The notes: generated by a model not told the origin, from the sequence alone. A stretch of DNA of 64,000 bases from Rhodococcus sp040643435 (GCF_040643435.1 NZ_JBEYUH010000002.1:186001-250000); one strand, 5' to 3'. Shown: positions 9,067-16,979, numbered from the stretch's first letter. Numbers and translations are program-made.

Positions 9067-9121
9067 AAATTAGGCGGGGCCGGTAGACATCCGGACGACC
9101 GTAGGTTAACGGCGGATGAAC
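9067..9121 (-). promoter_or_regulatory. pstS promoter with tandem Pho-box (PhoP/RegX3 site)
   Basis: Read on the minus strand, two directly adjacent 11-base units occur: GTTCATCCGCC at 9121-9111 and GTTAACCTACG at 9110-9100. The first fits the actinobacterial PHO-box unit G(G/T)TCAYYYR(C/G)(C/G) exactly and the second with one mismatch. A TAATTT hexamer at 9072-9067, 27 bases downstream, is a plausible -10, putting the box over the -35 region as expected for activation. Position, orientation and family knowledge agree that this controls pstSCAB under phosphate starvation. Confidence 0.8.
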
Positions 9122-9226
9122 ACGCCTGATACACCTGGCGATGGTGTTGTCACGATCACTCGAACTTCACCCGTATCCGGAATGCGGCGTGGGCAGTGGC
9201 CGACCTCGCGCGTAAACGGCGGGTGT

Positions 9227-10138
9227 TCACTGCCTGGCGTAGGCGACGTCCACGTGAAAACGCTCGAAGTCGAGCTTGCCGTAGGTGTTCAAGGCCGAGG
9301 TGTTGTCCCCTTCGACATAGAGCAGGACACCGGGAAGACCGCGATCACGAAGATGGTGGAGACCCGCCAGCGTGAGCAGCCGACCGAGACCCCGCCCCTG
9401 AGCGGCGGGGTCGATGCCCACTACGTAGACCTCACCGAGTTGCGGATCGGATGCTGTGGACGGATGCACCTTCGTCCAGTGGAAACCGAGCAATCGATCG
9501 GGCTCGGACGGATCGAACGCGAGGAACAGCCCCTCGGGGTCGAACCAGGATTCGCGACGGCGTTCCTCCACATCGGCTGCCGTCCACCTTCCCTGTTCGG
9601 GGTGCCACGCGAAGGCCGCGGCGTTGACGCGAAGCAACTCCGCGTCGTCCTCGGGACCGCTGTAGGTACGCACATGCACGGAGTCGGGGATCTCGAGGGC
9701 GGGCAGCTCGGGCTCGGTGAGCGAACGGCGAAGTTGCAGCAACTCGCGGACCCCGATCAGGTCCAGCTTGCGTGCCACGGCACGCGCGGCCGGGAGATCA
9801 CCGTGGGCCCATACCCGGGTGCCCTCGCCGCCTTCCTGCAGGGCCCGTTCGACGAGTTCGCTCCCGAGTCCGCGTCCCCTGTGCTGCGGGTCGACGACGA
9901 CCTCGGCCATCGCGGGATGACCGTCCTGTGCCGGGACGACGTTTGCATAGCCGGTCACAGTGCCGTCGGCGTCGGCGGCGAAGAAATGCCGGGTCGCTCC
10001 TCCCCTGCCGAGGGAGTGCACGGCCTGTTCGGAGATCGGCGCGGTGCCGTCGGTCCGCGCGGCACGGGACACCACGTCCCGCACGGCTTCGGCCTGCTCG
10101 GCGGAGGGCTGGGCGACGAATTCCGGTTCGGTGCTCAC
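9227..10138 (-). CDS. mshD: Mycothiol synthase MshD
   Basis: A 303-residue protein with two GNAT acetyltransferase domains (about 10-140 and 155-300). Acetyl-CoA pyrophosphate loops are seen as VDPQHRGRGLGSEL (domain 1) and VGIDPAAQGRGLGRL (domain 2). It acetylates Cys-GlcN-Ins to give mycothiol, the actinobacterial glutathione analogue, in the cytosol. Its ATG overlaps the glnR stop by 4 bases, so the pair is translated together. Same neighbours as Rv0819. The window also contains glutathione-peroxidase-like and thiosulfate sulfurtransferase genes that belong to the same thiol economy. Confidence 0.95.
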   Translation of the reverse strand: MSTEPEFVAQPSAEQAEAVRDVVSRAARTDGTAPISEQAVHSLGRGGATRHFFAADADGTVTGYANVVPAQDGHPAMAEVVVDPQHRGRGLGSELVERALQEGGEGTRVWAHGDLPAARAVARKLDLIGVRELLQLRRSLTEPELPALEIPDSVHVRTYSGPEDDAELLRVNAAAFAWHPEQGRWTAADVEERRRESWFDPEGLFLAFDPSEPDRLLGFHWTKVHPSTASDPQLGEVYVVGIDPAAQGRGLGRLLTLAGLHHLRDRGLPGVLLYVEGDNTSALNTYGKLDFERFHVDVAYARQ

Positions 10139-10908
10139 GGAACGAATTGTGCCCCGGAATCGCCGGCCCCGGAATCGCCGAGCAGCGGGTCGTCGACGTC
10201 GTCGACGTCGGAGGTGGCGTTGCCGCCCTTGGCGGTCCTGTTGGAAGGGCGTACCGCTTTGTAACCGACGTTGCGGACCGTCCCGATCAGCGCTTCGTGC
10301 TCGGGGCCGAGCTTCGCGCGCAGACGTCGGACGTGCACGTCGACGGTGCGGGTACCACCGAAGAAGTCGTATCCCCAGACCTCCTGCAGCAGCTGGGCCC
10401 GGGTGAACACCCGGCCGGCGTGCTGTGCGAGGTACTTGAGGAGCTCGAACTCCTTGTACGTCAGGTCGAGGGGACGTCCTCGCAGACGGGCGGTGTAGGT
10501 GCCCTCGTCGATGGCGAGTTCACCCAGGGTGATCTTGCCGGTGTTCTCCGGCCCCACCGGCCCACCCGACCGGCCCATCAGCAGCCGCAGGCGGGCGTCG
10601 AGTTCGGCCGGTCCCGTCGTCGACAGGAGGATGTCGTCGAGTCCCCACTCGGGGTTGACGGCCACCAGCCCTCCCTCGGTGAGCACAGCGACCACAGGTA
10701 CCGCCGACCCAGTACTGCCGAGCAGCCGGCACAATCCTCGTGCTGCTGCGAGATCCGAGCGGGCATCGACGATGGCGATATCCGCTGAACCGGCCTCGAG
10801 CAGGGACGATACTTCGGTCGGAGCCGGCCTGACCGAATGCGGGAGTAGTGCCAACGACGGCAGGACCGCATCCGGATTCGGGTCGGAGGTCAGCAGGAGT
10901 AGCTCCAC
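10135..10908 (-). CDS. glnR: GlnR, OmpR-family nitrogen regulator
   Basis: A 257-residue orphan response regulator. The N-terminal receiver-like domain keeps Asp48 (SADIAIVDAR) but lacks the acidic pair and the other residues needed for ordinary phosphorylation, as known for actinobacterial GlnR. The C-terminal winged helix (about 130-225: LTYKEFELLKYLAQH, RVFTRAQLL, RTVDVHVRRLRAKL, IGTVRNVGYK) is intact. The GTG start follows GGAGG at 10912-10916. Activates glnA, amtB and nir genes under nitrogen limitation in relatives. A non-conserved acidic tail of about 30 residues follows the wing. Position equals Rv0818 between mshD and lmeA. Confidence 0.9.
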   Translation of the reverse strand: MELLLLTSDPNPDAVLPSLALLPHSVRPAPTEVSSLLEAGSADIAIVDARSDLAAARGLCRLLGSTGSAVPVVAVLTEGGLVAVNPEWGLDDILLSTTGPAELDARLRLLMGRSGGPVGPENTGKITLGELAIDEGTYTARLRGRPLDLTYKEFELLKYLAQHAGRVFTRAQLLQEVWGYDFFGGTRTVDVHVRRLRAKLGPEHEALIGTVRNVGYKAVRPSNRTAKGGNATSDVDDVDDPLLGDSGAGDSGAQFVP

Positions 10909-11072
10909 CGGGCCTCCAGTTCTTTGCGCTACCAGCGCGGATAGGGGTCGTAAACGTCGTGCTACAGATTAACGCCCCTATTGTTACCGACATGTAAGCA
11001 CAATGCTTCCGCAGTCGTGCGCGAGTGGACTGTCCTCGGTGGAACGTCTCGAACGTCCGACACAATGGGGGC

Positions 11073-11855
11073 GTGCGCAAACTGATTTTCGGTCTCGTCG
11101 TCTTGCTCGGACTCGCGGTCCTCGCCGATTTCGGGGCGGCGGCCTGGTCGGAATACCGTGTCTCACGTGCACTACGCGAGGGCGGGGTCCTCGAATCCGA
11201 TCCTGCGGTCACCATCCACGGATTCCCGTTCCTCCTCCAGGCCCGGGAGGGTCACTACGAGAACGTCGAGATCGTGGCCGACCACGTCCACACCGATCTG
11301 CTCGGCGACATCACGGTCGAGGCCAACCTCATCGGTGCGCACGCCGAGGCCGGTGAACTCATCGACGGGTCGATCCGGACCGTACCCGTCGACCTGTTGT
11401 ACGGCCGGGTGATGATCGACGCCACCGAACTCGGACAGCTTTACGGCATCCCTGACCTGCAGGTTTCTGCTCCTCCCGCGAGTAAGTCCGACGGCACCGG
11501 TGGGTCCGGCGGGTCCGGGCCGACCACGGCCGGCGGGGTCGTCCTCACCGGAACTGTTCCCGTCGGGCCGGTGGAGGCCACGGTGAGCGTCCAGGCCGAT
11601 CTGGTCCTCGACGGCGACCGGGTTCATATCGTCGCGTCGGATCTGTACTTCGGCCCGGAGGGACGCGCCGACTACTCGGTTCCCGAGATCCTGAAGCCGA
11701 CGGTGCTGGGGATGTTCACGACGACGATCGAACCGCAGAATCTGCCCTTCGGGGTACGGCCGACCTTCGTCGAGGCGCGCGGGTCCCGGATCGTCATCGA
11801 GGGTGAGGCGCGCAACGCAGTCATCGACCTGGCGACGGTGCAGAGTCCCGCATGA
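11073..11855 (+). CDS. lmeA: LmeA-like DUF2993 periplasmic protein
   Basis: A 260-residue secreted or membrane-anchored protein. The GTG at 11073 is chosen because the product then begins VRKLIFGLVVLLGLAVLADF, a signal-anchor; a start 48 bases upstream would put 16 hydrophilic residues in front. The rest is the lipid-binding DUF2993 fold with a glycine/serine-rich insert near residue 140. In mycobacteria LmeA (Rv0817c) is needed for mannan elongation of lipomannan. Divergent from glnR; a CACAAT hexamer at 11061-11066 sits 6 bases before the GTG, so transcription may be leaderless. Overlaps thiX by 4 bases. Confidence 0.82.
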   Translation: MRKLIFGLVVLLGLAVLADFGAAAWSEYRVSRALREGGVLESDPAVTIHGFPFLLQAREGHYENVEIVADHVHTDLLGDITVEANLIGAHAEAGELIDGSIRTVPVDLLYGRVMIDATELGQLYGIPDLQVSAPPASKSDGTGGSGGSGPTTAGGVVLTGTVPVGPVEATVSVQADLVLDGDRVHIVASDLYFGPEGRADYSVPEILKPTVLGMFTTTIEPQNLPFGVRPTFVEARGSRIVIEGEARNAVIDLATVQSPA

Positions 11856-12268
11856 TCGCAGTGATCGTCCTCGTCGTCGTGATTGTGGCCACAATCGCGG
11901 TCGGCACAGCCTTGCGGTCCAGGTCCGGACGCTTCCGCGCGGTCGATTCTCCCGACGGTGGCAACCTCGATCCGGACCTCGCGGCGATCGGTGTCGGCGT
12001 CCACCAGCCGATAGTGCTGCACTTCTCCGCATCCTGGTGCGGACCGTGCGCCGCGGTCCGGCGCGTGATCGGGCAAGTGCTCGAGCGCGCACCGGGAACA
12101 GCACGCGAGATCGAACTCGACCTCGACGAGAACCCTGTACTGGCAAGGAAACTCGGCGTCCTGTCGCTGCCCACCACATTCGTGTTCGACGCGAGCGGAA
12201 GCGAGCGGTTCCGTGTGTCCGGCGTCCCCTCCGCCGACGATCTGCGCGCAGTCCTCGCTGCGTTGTGA
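11852..12268 (+). CDS. thiX: Membrane-tethered thioredoxin ThiX
   Basis: A 138-residue thioredoxin-fold protein with an N-terminal hydrophobic helix (residues 2-21) that anchors it to the membrane with the domain probably outside. The redox motif is SWCGPC with Cys63 and Cys66; the cis-proline is in LSLPTTFVF. Overlaps lmeA in an ATGA junction. Homologue of Rv0816c. Adjacent to the sulfur genes sseA/sseC, which suggests a role in sulfur transfer or thiol redox control, but partner and substrate are not visible. Confidence 0.85.
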   Translation: MIAVIVLVVVIVATIAVGTALRSRSGRFRAVDSPDGGNLDPDLAAIGVGVHQPIVLHFSASWCGPCAAVRRVIGQVLERAPGTAREIELDLDENPVLARKLGVLSLPTTFVFDASGSERFRVSGVPSADDLRAVLAAL

Positions 12269-12277
12269 AGGCCGGGC

Positions 12278-12305
12278 TTCATTCCCCGGAAAGTTGGGCT
12301 AAACT
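12278..12305 (+). promoter_or_regulatory. Promoter of the cysteine leader/sulfurtransferase operon
   Basis: A -35-like TTCATT at 12278-12283 and a -10 TAAACT at 12300-12305, 16 bases apart. The GTG of the leader ORF begins 7 bases after the -10, so the transcript would start at or within a base of the start codon (leaderless). Confidence 0.65.
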
Positions 12306-12312
12306 CCGTCGC

Positions 12313-12399
12313 GTGCAGAACCGCTACGAGCTGATGCTCACCCGACGCCGCGCAGTCGATCTGTGCCGCCTCGGTGGTTGCTGCTGTCCCTGCTGCTGA
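12313..12399 (+). CDS. Polycysteine leader peptide (28 aa)
   Basis: A short ORF, GTG at 12313 to TGA at 12397, whose product ends CRLGGCCCPCC: six cysteines in the last 11 residues. An internal ATG at 12334 would give 21 residues. The arrangement matches the leaderless polycysteine sORFs described in mycobacteria upstream of cysA2/sseA-type genes (the Rv0815A class), where ribosome progress through the Cys codons reports cysteine supply. It lies 116 bases before DUF4395-sseA-sseC. The peptide itself probably has no function. Confidence 0.88.
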   Translation: MQNRYELMLTRRRAVDLCRLGGCCCPCC

Positions 12400-12507
12400 A
12401 CGTATCGGCGGGCTCGTCCCCATCCGGCGGTCCTCTCCGCCTCCACCGATACGTGCCCTCGCGGTCGTACATCGCCCTCCGTCCAGCGAATCGGATTTCA
12501 GCAGGAG
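12393..12507 (+). promoter_or_regulatory. Cysteine-responsive attenuator region
   Basis: The last Cys codons and stop (CTGCTGAA, 12393-12400) are perfectly complementary to TTCAGCAG at 12497-12504, which runs into the AGGAG ribosome-binding site (12503-12507) of the DUF4395 gene. Between them is a 9-bp perfect inverted repeat, ACGTATCGG (12400-12408) with CCGATACGT (12446-12454), and an inner GGCGG/CCGCC hairpin (12426-12430, 12437-12441). A ribosome stalled on Cys codons would mask the 5' arm and free the ribosome-binding site. Pairing is seen in the sequence; the mechanism is inferred from the mycobacterial precedent. Confidence 0.65.
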
Positions 12508-12514
12508 CACCCCT

Positions 12515-12979
12515 ATGTCCGTCTCCACTCGTGACACCCTCGGCCCACAGGTCGACGTGCGCGGCCCGCGTTTCGCGGCGTGGATCACCACCGGCGTCCT
12601 GATCGCCGTCCTGATCGTCGCTGCTTTCTCTCCCGTCGCCGCGGCCGCACTCCTGGCCCTGCAGACGGTCGTGTTCGCACTCGGAGCACTCTTCGGGCCC
12701 CGGCTCAGTCCGTACGGAATGATCTTCGCCCGATTCGCCGCGCCCCGACTCGGGCCCCCCACCGAGACCGAACCTGTGGCACCGTTGCGCTTCGCGCAGT
12801 CGGTCGGGTTCGTCTTCGCCTTCGCCGGTACCGCTGTGTTCTTCGCCGGCTCGACCGTCGTGGGCGCGGTGGCCGCCGGCTTCGCACTGTTCGCCGCGTT
12901 ACTCAACGCAGCTTTCGGTGTCTGTCTCGGCTGCCGGATCCATCCGCTGATCGCCCGCATGCGCCGGGTATCCGCCTGA
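12515..12979 (+). CDS. DUF4395 membrane protein
   Basis: A 154-residue integral membrane protein with about four hydrophobic helices (about residues 24-45, 48-66, 92-110, 112-130) and a conserved VCLGCRIHPL motif near the C-terminus containing two cysteines. ATG at 12515 with AGGAG 7 bases upstream. The family is commonly found beside thioredoxins and rhodaneses; a role in sulfane-sulfur or thiosulfate handling at the membrane is likely but unproven. First structural gene behind the cysteine attenuator. Confidence 0.82.
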   Translation: MSVSTRDTLGPQVDVRGPRFAAWITTGVLIAVLIVAAFSPVAAAALLALQTVVFALGALFGPRLSPYGMIFARFAAPRLGPPTETEPVAPLRFAQSVGFVFAFAGTAVFFAGSTVVGAVAAGFALFAALLNAAFGVCLGCRIHPLIARMRRVSA

Positions 12980-13117
12980 ACGTCCGCATCGGTCCGACGA
13001 CTTCGTCCGGCATGCAGTACTGCGTTTCCGTGGAGAACCAAACCGCTTCGGAACCCGGGCGCGTTCGATCACACCCAAGATTTTCCAACTGACCGGATCC
13101 CTTACGAAAGGAACCCC

Positions 13118-13954
13118 ATGGCTCGCTCCGACGTCCTGGTCTCCGCCGACTGGGCAGAGCAGAACCTCGATGCCCCCAAGACCGTCTTCGTCGAGGTGGA
13201 CGAGGACACCAGCGCCTACGACGGTGGCCACATCGAAGGTGCCGTCAAGCTCGACTGGCGCAAGGACCTGCAGGACGGCGTCCGCCGCGACTTCCTGAAC
13301 CGAGAGCAGTTCTCCGAACTGCTCTCGCGCAAGGGCATCGCGAACGACGACACCGTCGTGCTCTACGGCGGCAACAACAACTGGTTCGCCGCATACGCCT
13401 ACTGGTACTTCAAGCTGTACGGACACCAGGACGTCAAGCTCCTCGACGGCGGACGCAAGAAGTGGGAACTCGACGGCCGTCCGCTGTCGAAGGACGAGGT
13501 CACCCGCCCGGTCACCGAGTACAAGGCCGCCGAGCCCGACTACTCGATCCGCGCGTTCCGCGACGAGGTGATCGACTCGATCGGTACGAAGAACATCGTC
13601 GACGTGCGTTCGCCCGACGAGTTCTCCGGCAAGATCCTCGCTCCGGCCCACCTTCCGCAGGAGCAGGCGCAACAGCGCGGCCATGTCCCCGGCGCCATCA
13701 ACATCCCGTGGAGCACCACGGCCAACGAGGACGGCACCTTCAAGTCCGACGAAGAGCTGGCGAAGCTGTACGCCGAGAAGGGCTTCGACGACAGCAAGGA
13801 AACGATCGCCTACTGCCGCATCGGTGAGCGCTCGAGCCACACCTGGTTCGTGCTCCAGGAGATCCTCGGCAAGAAGAACGTCAAGAACTACGACGGCAGC
13901 TGGGTCGAGTACGGCTCGCTCGTCGGCGCACCGATCGAATTGGAGGTTCACTGA
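13118..13954 (+). CDS. sseA: Thiosulfate sulfurtransferase (rhodanese, CysA2/SseA type)
   Basis: A 278-residue cytosolic protein with two rhodanese domains (about 5-125 inactive, 150-275 active). The active-site cysteine is Cys233 in AYCRIGERSSH, the CRxGxRx loop of thiosulfate sulfurtransferases. It moves sulfur from thiosulfate to thiols or cyanide. ATG follows GAAAGGAA. 138 bases separate it from DUF4395, without an obvious terminator, and sseC follows 3 bases after its stop. Counterpart of Rv0815c/Rv3117. Expression is expected to respond to cysteine through the upstream leader. Confidence 0.93.
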   Translation: MARSDVLVSADWAEQNLDAPKTVFVEVDEDTSAYDGGHIEGAVKLDWRKDLQDGVRRDFLNREQFSELLSRKGIANDDTVVLYGGNNNWFAAYAYWYFKLYGHQDVKLLDGGRKKWELDGRPLSKDEVTRPVTEYKAAEPDYSIRAFRDEVIDSIGTKNIVDVRSPDEFSGKILAPAHLPQEQAQQRGHVPGAINIPWSTTANEDGTFKSDEELAKLYAEKGFDDSKETIAYCRIGERSSHTWFVLQEILGKKNVKNYDGSWVEYGSLVGAPIELEVH

Positions 13955-13957
13955 ATC

Positions 13958-14263
13958 ATGTGTGGAGCACCCGTCCAGACCCAGTCCCTGCCCGCCGGCG
14001 TGGACACCGAGAAGGAAACCGTCATCACCGGCCGCGTCCTCGACACCGACGGTGAGCCCGTGGGCGGCGCGTTCGTGCGACTGCTCGACGGCACCGACGA
14101 GTTCACCGCCGAGGTCGTCGCCTCGGCAACCGGAGACTTCCGCTTCTTCGCGGCTCCCGGCGACTGGAAGATCCGCGCTCTGTCGCCCTCCGGAAACGGC
14201 ACCGCCACCACGAGTCCCACCGCTCCCGGTGTGCACACGGTCGACGTGACGGTCTCGAAGTAG
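13958..14263 (+). CDS. sseC: SseC-like DUF1416 protein
   Basis: A 101-residue small protein starting MCGAPVQTQSLP and consisting of a carboxypeptidase-regulatory-like beta-sandwich (GRVLDTDGEPVGGAFVRLLD, FRFFAAPGDWKIRAL). Always paired with CysA2/SseA in Mycobacteriales (Rv0814c, Rv3118). The second residue is a conserved cysteine. Probably a sulfur carrier or partner of the sulfurtransferase; function is not established. Begins 3 bases after the sseA stop and is followed by a terminator. Confidence 0.88.
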   Translation: MCGAPVQTQSLPAGVDTEKETVITGRVLDTDGEPVGGAFVRLLDGTDEFTAEVVASATGDFRFFAAPGDWKIRALSPSGNGTATTSPTAPGVHTVDVTVSK

Positions 14264-14281
14264 CGAGAACCCGAATACCGG

Positions 14282-14317
14282 CGAAGGGCTCTGCTCCCCT
14301 GGGGGCGGAGCCCTTCG
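14282..14317 (+). terminator. Terminator after sseC
   Basis: Inverted repeat CGAAGGGCTC (14282-14291) with GAGCCCTTCG (14308-14317), 10 bp perfect, plus a possible inner pairing of CTCCCC with GGGGG. Confidence 0.8.
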
Positions 14318-14339
14318 TCGTACCGCGGCAGCAGCGGTC

Positions 14340-14345
14340 TAGAAT
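14340..14345 (+). promoter_or_regulatory. -10 element, leaderless start of small membrane protein
   Basis: TAGAAT, ending 6 bases before the GTG at 14352, with no ribosome-binding site in between; the expected transcript begins at the start codon. Confidence 0.55.
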
Positions 14346-14351
14346 GAGCGC

Positions 14352-14450
14352 GTGGTCATCTTCTTCGAAATTCTCCTGGTCGCCGCAGCGCTGCTCATCA
14401 CCTGGTTCGCGCTGTACACCATCTACCGCGTAGTCTCCGACGGATCGTGA
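14352..14450 (+). CDS. Small single-pass membrane protein (32 aa)
   Basis: GTG at 14352, TGA at 14448. The product is almost all hydrophobic (FFEILLVAAALLITWFALY) followed by a short polar tail TIYRVVSDGS, i.e. one transmembrane helix. Its stop overlaps the GTG of the nitrobindin-like gene (GTGA), implying translational coupling, and it has its own leaderless promoter. Small membrane proteins of this kind recur in front of the Rv0813c-like gene in relatives, but no function is known. Confidence 0.65.
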   Translation: MVIFFEILLVAAALLITWFALYTIYRVVSDGS

Positions 14451-15109
14451 CCGACGAGGGAGCGGGCGGCACGCGGCGCAGCGGTGACGAGGCGATCGCT
14501 CGGGCTGCCGAGCGCGCTCGCGCCACCGCCGATCTGAACATTCCCGTCCTGGCCGGGCTGCCGGGCGCCGAGGACACCGCGAATCTGCGGCTCGGCCCCG
14601 ACCTCGATCCTGCCCTTCTCGCGCTCCTGCCACTGGTGGGGGTGTGGCGAGGCGAGGGCGAGGCCAACGATCCCGAGACCGGCGACTATCCGTTCGGGCA
14701 GCAGATCACCGTCGCACATGACGGCGGCCCCTATCTCGTGTGGGAGGCACGCTCCTGGCGCCTCGACGAGTCGGGTGCCTATGCGGGTGCGGATCGCCGG
14801 GAAAGCGGCTTCTGGCGCGTGTCCGGTACCGGCGCGGCCGACAGCGACGATCCCGAGACGCTCGAGCTGCTGTTGACGCACAGTTCCGGTGTCGTCGAGC
14901 TGTACTACGGCACCGCGCTCACGCAGTCGTCGTGGGAGCTCGCGACCGACGTGGTCATCCGCACCCAGTCCGGTGAGGTCGTCGGCGGCGCGAAGCGGCT
15001 CTACGGAATCGTCGAGGGCGGCGACCTCGCCTATGTCGAGGAACGCGTCACGGCCGATGGCGAGCTTCAGCCCCGGATGTCCGCCCGGCTGTCGCGTCAC
15101 ATCGGCTGA
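14447..15109 (+). CDS. Nitrobindin-like / FABP-like heme-binding protein
   Basis: A 220-residue beta-barrel of the DUF1794/nitrobindin (peroxynitrite isomerase) family. The first barrel strand carries LVGVWRGEGEA near residue 62, matching the GxWxGxG signature. A histidine close to the C-terminus (His218, SRHIG) is at the place of the heme axial ligand in nitrobindins. About 45 polar residues precede the barrel. Homologous to Rv0813c. Cytosolic; proposed to isomerise peroxynitrite to nitrate through ferric heme. Convergent with the BCCT gene, whose stop is only 17 bases away. Confidence 0.85.
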   Translation: MTDEGAGGTRRSGDEAIARAAERARATADLNIPVLAGLPGAEDTANLRLGPDLDPALLALLPLVGVWRGEGEANDPETGDYPFGQQITVAHDGGPYLVWEARSWRLDESGAYAGADRRESGFWRVSGTGAADSDDPETLELLLTHSSGVVELYYGTALTQSSWELATDVVIRTQSGEVVGGAKRLYGIVEGGDLAYVEERVTADGELQPRMSARLSRHIG

Positions 15110-15126
15110 CCGGGCGGACCGAGCAC

Positions 15127-16911
15127 CTACCCTCGACCTTCTCGCCCGGATACCCGGTCGGGCAGTTCCGGCCCCCGGTTCTGCGTACCGTTGCCGCGTA
15201 CCCCGACCGTCTCCGGGCCGTCCGCGTGCACCTTCTCGATTCCGGCGTCTTTGTCCTCGGTCTCGTCCGGGATGGCTCGCGTCTGGACCACGACCTCGGG
15301 AGCCGGTAGTTCCTGGGCCGCTTCGAGATCTTCTGCCGAACGCACCTCGGGCCACTGCCGGGTGACCGGCTCCGGACGCTCACCGAGGTCCTCGCGGATG
15401 CCGCGCACGAGGCTGTACATCATGACGAAGCCCATCACGAAGAACGGTAGACCCACCACCGTGATGACCTGCTGAAGAGCGTCGAGGCCGTCCTTGCCGG
15501 TAGCGACGAGCATGGTCGCTGCGACGAGTCCCATGAGCACCGCCCAGAACAGCCGCTGGTGGATCGGCGCCTTCTCCTCGTGCCCCGCGGCCATCATGTC
15601 GAGCACCATGGACGTCGAGTCCACCGAGGTCACGAAGAAGATCACCACCAGCAGGATCGCGATGCCGGACACCAGGCCGGCGAGTGGGAAGTTGCCGAGG
15701 AACTCGAACAGAGCACCAGGGATGTCGCCGTTGTCCACGACTCGTTCGACGAGACCGCCGTCGCCCTCGAGTTCGATGTGGAAGGCGCCCATCCCGAAGA
15801 CGCTGAACCAGATCACCGAGAACAGCACCGGCAGGCCGAGCACACCGCCCACGAATTCGCGCACGGTCCGTCCCCGCGAGATGCGGGCGATGAAGATGCC
15901 GACGAAGGGGGACCAGGTGATGGTCCACGCCCAGTAGAAGACCGTCCAGGTGTTCTGCCAGCCCGAGTCGGCGAAGGTGTCGTTCCAGAAGGCCAGCCGG
16001 GGCAGGGCTTCGGCGTAGATACCGGCCGACTCGATCATGCCCTTGAGCAGGAACAGGCTCGGACCGGTGACGAGCACGAAGATCAGCAGCATCACAGCCA
16101 TGCCGATGTTGAGATTCGACAGTCGCTTGATGCCCTTGTCGAGGCCGAGCGCCACCGACACGCCGGCGATTACCGTCACGACCGCGATGAGCGCGATCTG
16201 GACGATTCCTGATTCACCGATGTCGAACAGCTGCGCGAGACCTGCGTTGATCTGCAGAGTGCCGAGGCCGACGGAGGTCGCGACACCGAAGACCGTGCCG
16301 ACGATCGCGACGACGTCGATGGCCTTGCCGATCGGGCCGTAGATGCGGCCTCCGAGAATCGGCGCGAAGATCGAGCTGACCCGCGGGGGCAGGTGCCGTT
16401 TGTAGATGAAGTAACCGAAGCCCAGGCCGGGCAGTGCGAAGATCGTCCAGGTGTGCAGGCCGAAGTGGTAGAGCGCGAAGCCCATGGCTTCTTCTGCGGC
16501 CTCCACCGATTGTGGCTCGACGTCCTGCATGGGCGGGTTCGCGAAGTGCGAGATCGGTTCGGCGACTCCCCAGAACATCAGGATGGTGCCGATACCCGCT
16601 GCGAACAGCATGGAGAACCAGGCCAGGTTCGAGTACTCCGGACGTTCGTCGGCGCCGCCGAGACGCACCCGGCCGTAATGGGTGAAGGCGATCCCCACGA
16701 GGAACAGCAGGAAGGTAGTGACCCCGAGGATGTAGAACCATCCGAGGTTCGTCATGATCCAGTTCGATGCGGCACTGAAGATCGAGTCGACGCTGTCGGT
16801 GAAGAGGATCGTGACTACGACGAAGAGAAGCGCGATGATCGCGGAAGAGAAGAAGACCCCCGGTGACGTGCGCAATCTTAACGAATCGTGAGCTTTTTGG
16901 AGTATTGGCAC
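15127..16911 (-). CDS. BCCT-family osmolyte (betaine/choline/carnitine) transporter
   Basis: A 594-residue membrane protein with about 12 transmembrane helices (first at about 17-37) and the BCCT signature WTITWSPFVGIFIARISRGRT at about residues 325-350, including the tryptophan box that binds trimethylammonium groups. The glycine-rich unwound segment AAGIGTILMFWGVAEP is typical of sodium-coupled betaine carriers. The C-terminal 100 residues are hydrophilic and may sense osmotic state as in BetP. The GTG at 16911 has no clear ribosome-binding site, so the exact start is uncertain. Upstream lies a branched inverted-repeat element. Confidence 0.9.
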   Translation of the reverse strand: MPILQKAHDSLRLRTSPGVFFSSAIIALLFVVVTILFTDSVDSIFSAASNWIMTNLGWFYILGVTTFLLFLVGIAFTHYGRVRLGGADERPEYSNLAWFSMLFAAGIGTILMFWGVAEPISHFANPPMQDVEPQSVEAAEEAMGFALYHFGLHTWTIFALPGLGFGYFIYKRHLPPRVSSIFAPILGGRIYGPIGKAIDVVAIVGTVFGVATSVGLGTLQINAGLAQLFDIGESGIVQIALIAVVTVIAGVSVALGLDKGIKRLSNLNIGMAVMLLIFVLVTGPSLFLLKGMIESAGIYAEALPRLAFWNDTFADSGWQNTWTVFYWAWTITWSPFVGIFIARISRGRTVREFVGGVLGLPVLFSVIWFSVFGMGAFHIELEGDGGLVERVVDNGDIPGALFEFLGNFPLAGLVSGIAILLVVIFFVTSVDSTSMVLDMMAAGHEEKAPIHQRLFWAVLMGLVAATMLVATGKDGLDALQQVITVVGLPFFVMGFVMMYSLVRGIREDLGERPEPVTRQWPEVRSAEDLEAAQELPAPEVVVQTRAIPDETEDKDAGIEKVHADGPETVGVRGNGTQNRGPELPDRVSGREGRG

Positions 16912-16979
16912 GAAGCGGGTGTACCCAGTGCGCCCGAAGTTCTACACCCGAAATGCCTAACTCGGGGCCTGTGGGACGA

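Noticed and set aside
8961..9134. Upstream extension of pstS by 58 codons
   Set aside because: It would bury the lipoprotein signal peptide and run through the promoter and Pho-box; GTG 8960 has a good ribosome-binding site.
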